NCBI RefSeq assembly: GCF_040712315.1
Contig: NC_134015.1
Location: 14,951,095-15,015,094, forward strand
Length of the DNA stretch: 64,000 nucleotides
From: Castanea sativa
Taxonomy: Eukaryota; Streptophyta; Magnoliopsida; Fagales; Fagaceae
Direction: 5' to 3'
The notes below the pieces were generated by a model. That model made no database searches. It was given only the letters and a program-made list of their open reading frames with translations, and was not told where the DNA came from. The first letter of the stretch is position 1, and every line of letters begins with the position of its first letter. The position numbers were made by a program, and so were the translations under genes. Below are positions 17,434 through 28,281 of this stretch, in pieces.

Positions 17434-17444
17434 AAGACCACCCT

Positions 17445-19350
17445 CTATCTTCTGTCATAATTCACCGAAGACATCAAGTTTTGCAGCTCTCTGCATCCCT
17501 TATTTTTGGACTTAGCCACCTTTTTGCTGCCCATTACTATCCTGTGTAACACATTGGCTGCCTCCATCTCTGATTCAAGCCTCTGTAAGAGAGCAATGCA
17601 CAATTTCTCATGTCGAGTCATAGATAACCCAACCAATTTACTAAAACCAGGAATTCTGTGTTTCACCCACCTAGAAATATCTATATTAGTCTCAATACTT
17701 AAAACCTCATCAACCTCCTCCAACTCTGCCAAGGTTGTCGACGCACTCGGATCAAAGATTTGCAGAGGAAAGGCAACTGACAAATTTGTTTCACCAACCC
17801 CCGCAGAAAAAACAGCTGCTTCCTCCACAAGCATAACCTCCCCAGGAAGGCAGAGTTCCTTACTATAAGAAGAATTAACCTCCTGACCCACTACCCCCAA
17901 GCCCCTTGGTCCAGCTCGCACCAACTCCAGAAAGAGGTCAGTGAGAAAAGGTCCTAACGACCGTGGCACTAAGTTGAGACCCTTCTCGTTATGGAACCGA
18001 AATGGAACCTCCTGTCCTTTTACCTTCAGAAAACAACCCACCCGATAGCGAAATGGAACCGAAAATGTTGTTCTGGTCAGAGCTCAGCCTGAAAACCATC
18101 ACCGGAGGGGACTCGGTACACCCCGCCACTCCTACTGGTGACGCGCAACGCCGATGAGGCGAACCCACCAAATCCCCGGTGCGACGCGTCACCTGTAACG
18201 GCAAAACAGGGCTCGTTGGAGGCACCGGAGACACCGAAAGGCACGAGCCACCCTTATCGGCTTGAACCCGTACCTTCGGTGACCACACAAGACCTCCGGC
18301 CACCTGCGACGGCATCACAAAGCTCGTCGGACTCGCCCATGGACACTCCCTAGACTTCTCGTGATTATCAGCTGAGGGTAAGGGCTCAACACACTTAACG
18401 GAACATTCCCCAGGCTCAAAGGATATTGGGCTTGTGAGCTGTGGGCCTAAACAAGACTCACTAACTGTCATTTGGGCTACCAACTTGTTAGGGCCCAAAC
18501 CCAGACCCAACTTACCCTGATGCATTTCCTTACTAGCCCGTGAAACCCATCTATGCTTTTGATCTCTCCCTTTCTTCCTATCCCAGGAAACCTGCCTCCT
18601 CCCCATCACGTCAACCTCCACAATAAGACCTCTCCCTGTCCAGCATGGTCTCCTTACATCACTCCTTTTCCTATTGTCATAGGCTTTTGCATTCAAACTG
18701 AAACTTGCAAAACGTATCCTACTTTCTGCCACTGACTCCTCATTAATGCACTTCTCCCTCCTATCTCCTCCTCCCACCACCATCTTATCAGGCTTGCCTA
18801 CCAGAAAAACTCCCACCTTAGCACCTGTGAGACTCCGATTCATCTCCATCTTCTCCCCTCCTATATGAGTCTTCTTCCCCTTGACAATGGAACCTACCTG
18901 CTTTAGCTGCTTTCTATCCTCCACTCTTCCATGAATGCCTTGCACAGCTTTAGCAAAAGTTCTAGAGTGTTGAGTCTCCAAATATTGCTTATGCACCTGA
19001 GGAATAAAAGTTGGAAGACCATTTCCACCCACTGCATATTGGGAGGGATACAACATCTTTCTTAGTTCAAGGCCAAAAGCCCTCCAACCATATTTCTCTT
19101 TGCCTTCAGGGATAATGATCGACCTCCTACACTCACCAGCTTTTAGTTCAGTCAGAAGTAAAAACTGACCAAAAGAATTGGTGCTACGTTGGAGAGTATA
19201 AGCAGTGTCACCGTCCCTGAATGTAAAGAACTGTTTGGAGCTTGCCCCAACAACAGTGTGTTCAATATTTTTCATCAGCCATTGTGCTGCATTCTTACCC
19301 ATGAAGACTGATCTCATAAAATATTTGCCCCTCTCATAAATCCGTAACAA
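17445..19350 (-). pseudogene. LINE ORF1 (RNA-binding/gag-like), frameshifted
   Basis: Two frames (19350-17989 and 18041-17445) together form ORF1, with a frameshift between 17990 and 18040. The N-terminal part reads LRIYERGKYFMRSVFMGK, a block seen at the start of plant LINE ORF1 proteins with a DUF4283-like fold. The rest is basic and Ser/Pro/Gly-rich without clear motifs. I see no CCHC knuckle. The ORF ends 12 bases before the ORF2 start. Confidence 0.7.
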
Positions 19351-19390
19351 GAAATAACGTCCCCCTTCCTCTACAACTACTTCTTAAGAG

Positions 19391-19489
19391 TAGTCATTTT
19401 GCAAGAAGTCCACGTAGGCTGGAAGCATTTCCAACAGTCTCCAACAAGTCTGCTTGGTCCTACAGGGAGCTATATGGTCTTTTGGTTTA
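19391..19489 (-). other. 3' flank of the xylosyltransferase gene
   Basis: Unique-looking sequence between the stop codon of the xylosyltransferase and the 5' edge of the LINE; probably what remains of its 3' UTR. I see no AATAAA on the minus strand here. If the LINE removed the native poly(A) site, transcription would run into LINE sequence. Confidence 0.5.
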
Positions 19490-20189
19490 TCATAATCTGC
19501 CTAGAGGGGACTCAAGGGCGTGATCATCGACCAACCAAAGGCCAAAGTCATGGAAGCGCTTTATCTCTTTCTCAAAACCTGTGATATAATTATTATGGAT
19601 TATAACATGCATTCCCTTGGTCTCTTGCATCCATGTCTTGTTCTTGAAGTATAATCCTCCTGTTGGGAATGCAGCTTGGGGAAGCAAGTAGAGATCCACC
19701 TGCACAAAAAACTTCGACATCTAAATATCTCAAGATTCCAACCAATACGAATTGTGAAGACAATGTTAGAAATTTCAGAAGCTCAAAAATCCACTAGTTA
19801 TCACTGTAGGCTGCATACATTTGTTCTCATACTATTGAAGTATATCTTACAGAAGAGTTGAAGGAAGACCTTCATAAGGAATAGCTCTGAAACACATAAA
19901 AATCCACCTAGAACATATTCAGTACAACTCAGGCTGTGTTTGGGATCTCTAGAGAGGATACATTTCACAGCTCTCTAAGCAAAAAAGAAAAAGAAAAAAA
20001 AAAAAAAGAAGCCTCTTTTGGTATGCAATTTTGGGTTCCAAGGAATGCACTTTATTGAGAATGCATTTTCCGTTTCTCATTTTATGAAGCAAAAGAAGAA
20101 TCCTCAAATTCTCATTTGCATTTCATCCTCAAACCATTCCCTCCCTGGGCTTTCCTAGTATCTACTCATTGTCATTAAACTTTCTCAAT

Positions 20190-20275
20190 ATTAAAGGATT
20201 TATAACAATAACAACAACAAAGCCTTAGTCACAAATTTTTTGGGGTCGGCTTAAAGGATTCATAACAAGGCAAGA
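20190..20275 (+). repeat. Short dispersed plant repeat (TTTTGGGGTCGGC type)
   Basis: The stretch AATAACAACAACAAAGCCTT, followed by AGTCACAAATTTTTTGGGGT and CGGCTTAAAGGAT, matches a widespread short plant repeat I recognise from many dicot genomes. It lies in the last intron of the xylosyltransferase gene. Its class (SINE or LINE tail) is not resolved here. Confidence 0.45.
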
Positions 20276-20429
20276 AAAAATTATATTTGTGTTACAAGCC
20301 AATATCAATACAATAAGTGTGTCTCAGGGAGGATTGATTGTGACAGTGCCCTGTGATTGTCTTCTATGAAGAGTACCAGTAGAGAGAGAGGCTGATAAGT
20401 CGTCCTTGTTACAAGATTGAAGTATCTAG

Positions 20430-21069
20430 TGTTAAAAATCAACACTAACTCTCTTGTCTCTAGAAATTTCTAGAGTTCCACTCAATTTGCTTCTCTCTGG
20501 AATTCTCTAGAAATTTCTAGAACTTCTCACACAATCTCTTTCTCTAGAAATATCTAGAGTTTATCTCAACCTCTCTCTCATTCTCTAGAACATTCTCTTG
20601 CATTCCGGATTTCTTTATGAGATGTCCTAGAAACTTCTATGTAGAAGTGAAATTCAGCCACATGTTTATAGAATAGTCTAGAAGGTTGGAGAATGACATT
20701 AATTTAATGCCAATAAAAAGGAAGATCTAGAAGCTTCAAGTTGGTTCCCCAACCAACATACACCTAGTATAAATAGATGTGGTGATGTGTGAAGTAAGGT
20801 GAAGCAGAGTGTAAGGTGAAGTAGAGTGTGTGAGACTCCTAGCGGTGTGAAGTGAGTGAGGGTCATAAAGCACCAAGTGAGAGGTGTGAAGTTGTATGTA
20901 AGGTCAAGTGTGAGGTGAAGTAAATAGGTGTCTAGAGAGTTGGTGTGTGTCTTGTAAAAGCATTAGTGCTTGTAAAGTGTTGTAATTCAAAGAGTTAAGT
21001 TTTAATAAAAGCTCTCTTGTTCAGTCTTTTGTTCAACAATCTAGTGTCAGAGCTTCCGCTAACTCAACA
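20430..21069 (+). mobile_element. Solo LTR (640 bp), TSD TCTAG
   Basis: It begins TGTTAAAAATCAACA and ends CTAACTCAACA, with identical 5-bp flanks TCTAG (20425-20429 and 21070-21074). The inside has repeated TCTAGAAATTTCTAGA palindromes (about 20455-20640) and a run of GTGAAGTAAGGTGAAG-type repeats (20790-20930). It lies in the last intron of the xylosyltransferase gene. The same family, in the other orientation, is the outer shell of the nest at 25836-38355. Confidence 0.9.
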
Positions 21070-21074
21070 TCTAG

Positions 21075-22200
21075 CATGACAAATTTAAGGGAAAAAAGGA
21101 ATTACTGAAATTTTGACATGTGTCTTGGAATTAGGTTTTTTTGTTTGTATTTTGTTTTTACTCCATGACTCAATTGTTGTTTTTGTCCTGCATTCTTTTC
21201 TCCTTAATTGGTGTCCAGCCTTCTTATTTTGGGCTAATTATCACATTCTTTTGTTATTTTGAAGATCTTGTTGACATACCATCCATTGATTATTTGACAG
21301 TGCTTGAGATTGATCTAAATTCAAAAGGATTGTGATTCTTTGGGTTCTTGATTTGACAGGTACAGCATGTTAACACAACATTATTTGTTAATTCTTTCTG
21401 GTATTGTTTTATCAATTTAAAGATAATGCATATAGCATGATATGTTTTTAAAACAACTATCATGAATAGTTCATAATTTATATGTGCAGGTCATGATACG
21501 TTTTTAAAACAACTACCAGTCATTTTGGGACATGTATAGCAACTTTGGACACATGCACACATGATGCAAGTACATCATATTTAGAAACCTGTAAGGGACA
21601 GCAAGGGTGGACTATATGTTGTTGTTGTGCCATTAGAATTTCACTGGCATTATGTTGTTATTATTATTTCTATTACTTATGGTGATTGTATTTAAGTAGA
21701 TATTTCCAATTTTATGCACTGAATTTTACATGTTTAATGTTGGAATTTTATGTAATGGATGTCAATAAAAATGCATGAAATCTTTTATGTGTAAAATTTA
21801 TAATTGTTAAAAAGATGTTACTATTGCCATCCTATTAAAATTTGGTTTAAATGGGAAAAAAAAATGCATTCTGCACTTCTTAAAACCAAACGCAATTTCA
21901 TTTAGTATAATTACTTTTAGAGTTTCAGCATAATACCAAACACAATTTTTCAGGAAATAAAGAAAAAAAAAAAATTGTCAGAATACTGAAGAAGAATCCA
22001 TTTTGCTCCTAAAGTAGAGTTACCAGATGCAACCTAAATCAACCAGATTATGCAGACAACTCCAATATATCAAGATTTCCAGATTATTTATTTCCTACAC
22101 CAAATTACCAAATTGCAATACTTTCAGCAGAAGCATAAAATCCCCACAGGCCTTTTGAGACTTTGCTTTAAAGGGAATATTAAGATAACTAAGCTTTCCT
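21075..22200. other. Intron sequence, nothing recognised
   Basis: A/T-rich sequence in the last intron of the xylosyltransferase gene. No exon, no clear transposon ends. Imperfect direct repeats are visible around 21430-21530 (CATGATA..GTTTTTAAAACAACTA appears twice). Confidence 0.5.
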
Positions 22201-23796
22201 AAACATGAAAATTTACTAGGGAATTCTGGGCTATGAAATAAACTAGGAAGGCAAATAGAAAAAAAACCTCTCCAGCAGTTTTATTCAATGCCCAGTTAAA
22301 ACCAGGTTGGTCATTTGCTTTCTTTGCTTTGGACCATGGTTGTGATTGAAGTTCCGCAATCCACTTCTTCATAACCAGTTTTGCTCCACTAGTAGGGCGA
22401 AGGAAAATCATGCAGCTACATATGTAAGTGATGATAGTTACAACGAAATATGTGAGTGATTCAGTGGTTTAACCTAGTCAGTCAAAAAGAAGAAATTATT
22501 GATGATAGTTACAATGAAACAAAATTACATTTACATCTAGTTTAAGATAATGATGCAAGTTCAAGATAAATTTACATTCAAGAAGCCTCAAAGCCAGAAC
22601 ATTCAGATCTACTTTACTTGTTAGATCCATGGCAATGCCAGAGGCATTGAATGACTGAGTTCTGAGAACATCATCATATTGACTCAGCTTAAATCCACAA
22701 ATAACTTTCACTAGCACTCCTCCACTCAACGCCTCCCACCCCCACCCCCGCCCCCCTCCTCTTTGGGGCAGTGATCTAGATTGCTTTTAAAATTCAAGGC
22801 TGACATGTCATTTGTTTTTCAGTTTTTCTTTCTCCTCTTTTATGAGCCAAAATAGAAAATTTTGACAAAGGGACACAAAAGCAGCAGTTCAGTTAGAATT
22901 GGAAGGCATCCAAAACATCTCAAGAAATCAACATTCTGAGGCAGGCTCAAGTAGAACAGAACTTGGGTGTGTTCACTGATGTGATGTTCTTATGTTGCAA
23001 GACAAACAGAATAAAAAAAATTGAAAAAAAATTGAAAAAAAATTTCAACTAGTAACTGAGAAGATCATGATTTGTCCCTCTATTTCCCAATTTATGGCCA
23101 TCAAATGATAGACAAATATAAATGGTTATGAGGAAACAAACAGCCAGCATATTTAGATTTTGTTACAAATTGAGTTTGTATAGAATATAATGTTTTTGGT
23201 AGCTTATATGCAACACTTGGCACTATTTTCCATAAATGGCACACAGCAAAGGCAAGAAGCAAAGTAGGTGTACGTACTGCTGCCATATCATCTGTGAAAT
23301 ACACATCATGACTCCCTTGCAAATAAGGAAATGGATCAGCCAACCAGACCATATCAACATCATTGTACATTACATTATATCCAAGTTCCACAATATGGAG
23401 TAGGTGACGTGGCCTCCGGGATGTAAAATTGAAGAATCCCTGTACATATGAAACCAACTAGGATTGCTTCCAAATTGCAATGAAGTCAACAAAAAAATGG
23501 AGATAAACATTTCCAAGCATTGTATACTAACTGGCAGGAAAACAAGGAAATATTCAAGCAAAATGACACTGTAGTTTATACTACCAAGGAACATCAGAAG
23601 GACAACAAATTAGTAAAGCAAACATCTAAATTCCAAACTCCTTGTTGCACTGATGCAAACAAAAAATACAACATGATTGATGTGATAAAAAGGATTTATA
23701 TGTGTTTTTTTTTTTTTTTTTTTTCATGATATAGGCAATGACATTGGCATAACAACTTGGTCGTAGCAAGAAAGTAGTTTTCAATTCAACAAACCA

Positions 23797-24620
23797 ATTC
23801 AATTTTCACAAAAAGCGGTTAGGATCAATACACGTTACATAACTGCAAATGTAGCACAAAAGCCTAAGTTCTAGAAGAACTAACAAAAAAGATATGTATA
23901 AACAGTTAAGCACAACAAATGCTGCTTACAATCACAAAGACTTCAGATTGACAAATTTTAACATAAAAATACCACCTTTAAACTCTCACATAAAAAAAGA
24001 AAATTTAAAGCCAAAATACATTGTTAGTCCCTAAACTTTTAACTGATGAGCGATATAATCCCTGAAGTTCAAGTTGTGATCATTGTTAATCCCTAACAAA
24101 CTTAAAGTGATTGCATTTAGTCCCTAAAAAGCTTAAGGTGATCAATTTTAGTCTCTAATAAACTTAAATTAATTGGATTTTGTCCAACATGTCTAACAGA
24201 GTGATGACATGGTAATTTTTAAGAAACTAAATAAAGCAATCACATTAAAAGAACTAAATTGCTCATGGGCTTAAGTTGCAAGCTAAACTATAAAATAACT
24301 TAGGTTAGGATCAATACACATATTACATAACTATACATGTAGCACAACTTGCAACAATATATAAGCAGTTTAGCACAACTTGCAATTCCAATTTACAATG
24401 ACTTTAGATTGCCAACCTTTTAACTTAAAAACACAGCATTTGAACTCTCATATAAAATAACAAATGCTTCAATACATTGTTGTTCCTGAAAATTTAGACC
24501 GTTAGCGATTTTAGTCTATGATGTTTAAAACTAAAATCAACCAATATAAGTTTGTAAGGTAAGGAACTAAAATGGATCACTTTAAGTTTGTTAAAGTTTA
24601 GGAACGTACGTACAGTTTGG
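23797..24620. repeat. Imperfect tandem duplication in intron 2 of the xylosyltransferase gene
   Basis: Blocks repeat in order with a spacing of about 450-500 bases: GGTTAGGATCAATACAC (about 23817 and 24301), TAGCACAA, CAGATTGACAAATTTTAAC / TAGATTGCCAACCTTTTAAC, AACTCTCA, then CATTGTTAGTCCCT / CATTGTTGTTCCT. A third short fragment (GTTTAGGAACGTAC) occurs at about 24596 and again at about 24772, right at the damaged exon 1/exon 2 junction. Confidence 0.65.
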
Positions 24621-25115
24621 GCAAAAATAAAATATAAATGAAGCCCAGATGTTAAAAAATACAATACATACCTTAGAACCAAACTTATGGGCAGTTTGAG
24701 AATCAGGGGCAGGCGGGACGAGCACGGCGTGGCCAGGCCAACGCTGATTAACCTTAAAAACTTATGGGCAGTTTAGGAACGTACTTACAGCGCAGACGAT
24801 CACTGTACCGTTCTTGGCCACAAATGATGCCGCTTGGGCCAGCGTGTAATCACGCCATTTGGAGTGGGCCAGGGAAGAAGCGTTAGAGTGACTGGAGAAG
24901 AGGAAGTCGGGCATGCCATTGCCAGCCCAGGGCAAGAAGACACCGAGAATGATGAGAAGAGATAATAAGAGAAGAAGAAGAAGAAGAGCAGTTGGGGTGA
25001 TGATGAAGGGTCTTGAGGAGGAGGAGGAGGAGGAGCGTCGGAATAATAATGGGTTTGGACCTGAAAACGAAAACGGGTTGTCAATTGGTCTTTGGTGTAA
25101 AAAAAATGCCGACAT

Positions 25116-25835
25116 TTTTATTTTATTTTATAGATTTCTAGGACTAGGAGAGGAATTTCTTGAAGAGTTTGGAAAGGGATTTACTGAGAGATCTTTGAAG
25201 ATCGGATCTGGCTGCTTGCCAGCCCAGGTGGCAGATCATGAGATGACTATGAGAGTATGTTTGGATTTTAATCATTTATGCAGTATTGCAATTTTCATCT
25301 TAACAACATGCCTTAAAAAAAAAAAAAAAAAAAAAGAAAAAAAGAAAAAAAGAAAAGAATACTGTTATAATGATTAACTATAATAACTAAAATGGTTATA
25401 AATTTTTAATACTTATTATTTTTTCTAGTAGGTGTAATAATTTTTAAATAAACAAACTTTATATATATATATATAAATAAATAACAATTATAAAAATAAA
25501 AAATTATAAAAAATACTATAACTCATCTCTCTCTCAAAGATAAAAAGCAAGATTTTGGTGGAGGGGAATCATTTTTATCCTTAGAATAATAGACATAATT
25601 CTATATCTTTCTCTCTCGACATTTTCACACAAAAAGAAGCGATGATCAGCACTTCTGTTCACATCACTTTTACACAAAAACAAAAGTGCCAATTGCACCA
25701 TTGGCACTTAAGTGCCACTAAACAACATAACAAAATCAATTCTCTCCATTTCTTTACTTTTCAAAGTAAATTTACTCACACATATTACAAGTATATACTA
25801 ATATATACAACAACCCCCCACTAGGTTGTGATATT
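25116..25835. other. Upstream flank of the xylosyltransferase gene
   Basis: A TATAAAATA-like stretch (minus) lies directly before the ATG, too close to act as the TATA box of that start. There is a poly(A)-rich run with AAAAAG interruptions at 25316-25358, a short TATA microsatellite at about 25460-25475 and A/T-rich sequence. No gene seen. Confidence 0.5.
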
Positions 25836-26844
25836 TGTTGAGTTAAACATGTGAACAAGCACTTTTATATTCAAAATTGGACTATTTAAGCTACAAAACT
25901 TAACAAACACTAATACTTGACTCACATACACTAACACTAGTGCATTGCACACACGACACTTAAAACACCTACTAACACTTTAATTTGCTTCACTCGTACT
26001 TAAGACACCTACTAACACTTTAATTTACTTCACTCTACTCATCACTCTACACACTTGCTGCCTATGACACACACTACACCTTACTTCACATCGCTTCACA
26101 TCACTTCACATTAGTTGGTGCTTTATTACACACTTCACTTCACACCACTTTACTTCATACACTTGACACTTGCTTCCTATTTATACATAGGATAAAGTTG
26201 GTTAACTCACCAACTGACCTTGAATTCTTCAGCACAGTCCATTATTATCTTTTCGTAACAGTAAAAACATATTTCTTTCACTGATCTTCTAGACAAGTTA
26301 AGAATATGTGACTGATATTAAATAATATAGGGAAACTCTCACTACAAGAAAATAGTCTTATTGCAATGAAAATTTTTTGTTGCAATAAACTTTATTTAGT
26401 CGCAATAAACCTCTATTGCAACAAAAATTTTTCGTTGCCCACTATTGCAATAAAGTTTGCGGCAATAAACTATCGCAACAAAAATTTCGTTGCAATAAAA
26501 TATTTTTATTATTATTAAAAATACTTTACTATAACAAAAAATATTGTTGCTATAATTTATTGCAACAAAATTTTTGTCGTGATAGGTTACTACAACAGTA
26601 ATTTTTGTTGCAATAAAGTACCTTTGGAAATTTATTGCAACAAATCTTTTTGTTGAGATAAGTCAGTAAAGTATTTGTGAAACTTATTGCAACAAATCTT
26701 TTTGTTGCGATAGGTTAGTAAAGTACTTGTGAAACTTATTGCAACAAAATTTTTGTTGCAATAAGTTACCACAACAATAATTTTTGTTGCAATAAATTTT
26801 ATACATATTTTTAAATCTATTTTTTTCCACTAAAAAAATCATAT

Positions 26845-27688
26845 TGTAAGGACACAATTCGAGCTCCAGACCCATAGTCAGAAGGGAAAGGGTTTCAAAG
26901 GCTTTTTTACAATAAATTTGTAGAGAGTGGACTTGCAATCTAGATTTCAAAGGTGGTTTAGACAACAAAGAAAAAATGGGCTCTGGGCCCAATGGCACAA
27001 ATAGGGAGTTGTCTATAAGAATATCAATGAAAATTCCTCCTCAGACACAATTCGAGGATAGTTTATAATACTGCTTCTCAAGATAGATTACAATTGTGGA
27101 CAGTCAGATTTATCATATACTATTCTTTCTTTTTTCTCCAAAGAAAAGCCCTCCTTCTTCTGAAGGTCACTTCTCTTATTTATACTTCCTCTTCCTCCCC
27201 TTCTCATCTTCCACCTCATGGTTATAACGCTGGTTTAGATACTTGTCCCATCCAATTTCCCTGAAGTCTTCTAAAGTCAGGGGCCAAGTTCCAAACCTCA
27301 TGCTCAGGTCCCATTTCTCCATTAATGCAGCCAGCATATCAATTGCAGAGTCTTTAATGCGGGGGCGGTGGTAGCAGTTTTATCTTAGATACTCCACCGT
27401 CCTTTCTATTATCCTCCACGTGTACCGTGTCTTCCCGGAACCACAGAAATTTTTATAACATAGCCTAGGGATATTAAACCTTCCCTTCTATTACCTCAGC
27501 TTCATTATCCGAGGACACAGTCTTCCTCGGACATATTTATTCATACACTATCACTTCTTTACCTAGTATTTTCTTTATGAGGTACATTCACACATCCTTA
27601 GATCACTTAATGTCCTCGGATTGGTCTTTTAGCCCAAAAGATATTCTTGGGCCATCCTTCATAAATTACTGGGCCCAATGTCCCTACA
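26845..27688 (-). repeat. Gypsy LTR (3' LTR in coding sense)
   Basis: Left copy of the 844-bp LTR. Plus-strand ends are TGTAAGGACACAATTC and GGGCCCAATGTCCCTACA. The bases immediately to its right (27689-27705), read on the minus strand, give ATCTCGAGGAGCTAT, a weak polypurine tract. Confidence 0.92.
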
Positions 27689-28281
27689 ATAGCTCCTCGA
27701 GATTCTTATTTCTCCAATTCGAGATGAAAGGAGGATCTCGACATCTGTCTCCTTTTGTCCTGCGGATATTTGGCAATATTGCTGACAGGGATGATGATTT
27801 TTGAACTGCCCATCGCATGTTCCCGATGTTTCGGCATGCTAAGCGTCCTTAAATTAAATTCTGGCGTCTTTATGTTCCCCACGTTCAACGATGTGACACA
27901 CATTCAACGGTTGAGAATGGCCCTTGGGCAGGGGCGAGAATTCTCCCGCTTCATAATTCCTAATGATATATAAATACTAATTTCTTTCAAATCCTCTCAC
28001 ACATCACAATGCTCCTATAACGTACCTGCCACATTTGCCATCTACACGTGCTTTCTCTTTTCATCAAATACCCTGTCCGAGGTGATTGTGCCTTCTTTTT
28101 TTTATTGAAGTAAGTTCTCTCATACTCTCTCCATTTCTTATCAGCTCTTTTTCTTTTTGTTTTTCTTCCTTCCCCTTTCTTTTTCTTTGTACTCCTTTAT
28201 CCTCGGCTAGTCTAATTTCTTAGTTTCCCTAACATACCTACACCCTTTTTTTTTCTTTTTCTTTTTTTTCTTTTTCAAAAA
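27689..28281. other. Leader of the antisense gypsy gene
   Basis: Between the left LTR and the first ATG of the antisense gene. It ends in a long C/T- and T-rich stretch (28080-28280). A TGATATATAAATAC motif at 27963-27976 could be a TATA box for the antisense gene. Nothing else recognised. Confidence 0.45.

Larger units (their letters stand above)
13624..19390 (-). mobile_element. LINE, nearly full length, minus strand
   Basis: A plant L1-type LINE with ORF1 (19350-17445) and ORF2 (endonuclease 17433-16420, RT 16401-14841, zf-RVT 14410-13757), ending in a T run at 13624-13634 that is its poly(A) tail. The tail is preceded on its strand by GTATATATATCATTCTTAC, a common plant LINE 3' end. ORF1 has an in-frame stop just upstream of its first recognisable residues and no proper start, so the copy is slightly 5' truncated. 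It sits about 100 bases downstream of the xylosyltransferase stop codon. I could not find a target duplication. Confidence 0.9.
19490..25115 (-). pseudogene. RGXT/MGP4-type xylosyltransferase gene, internally deleted
   Basis: A Golgi type II membrane glycosyltransferase gene of the family that adds xylose to fucose in rhamnogalacturonan II. Recognisable exons (minus): 25115-24789, 24752-24672, 23439-23278, about 22417-22268 and 19699-19490. Exon 1 has a short cytoplasmic tail, a Leu-rich membrane segment (about residues 45-62) and KWRDYTLAQAASFVAKNGTVIVCA. Exon 3 carries the DVDMVW (DxD) donor-binding motif. The last exon ends FHDFGLWLVDDHALESPLG. About 36 residues expected between exons 1 and 2 are absent: only 36 bases separate them, too short for a plant intron, and reading through hits a stop. 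The start of exon 4 before YICSCMIFLRPT (about 20 residues) is not found either. The gene is probably dead unless this is an assembly error. The LINE lies in its 3' flank. Confidence 0.8.

Noticed and set aside
22496..22729. Minus-strand ORF in intron 3 as the missing exon of the xylosyltransferase
   Set aside because: Its sequence does not resemble the expected His/Pro-rich segment before YICSCM.
24913..25377. 154-codon plus-strand ORF over exon 1 of the xylosyltransferase
   Set aside because: It is the antisense shadow of a Leu/Ser-rich exon; Arg and Glu runs come from GAAGAA and GGAGGA repeats.
26360..26800. Array of TTGCAACAAAA repeats as a CRISPR-like or satellite array
   Set aside because: Irregular spacing and inverted copies at both ends of the element identify CACTA subterminal repeats.
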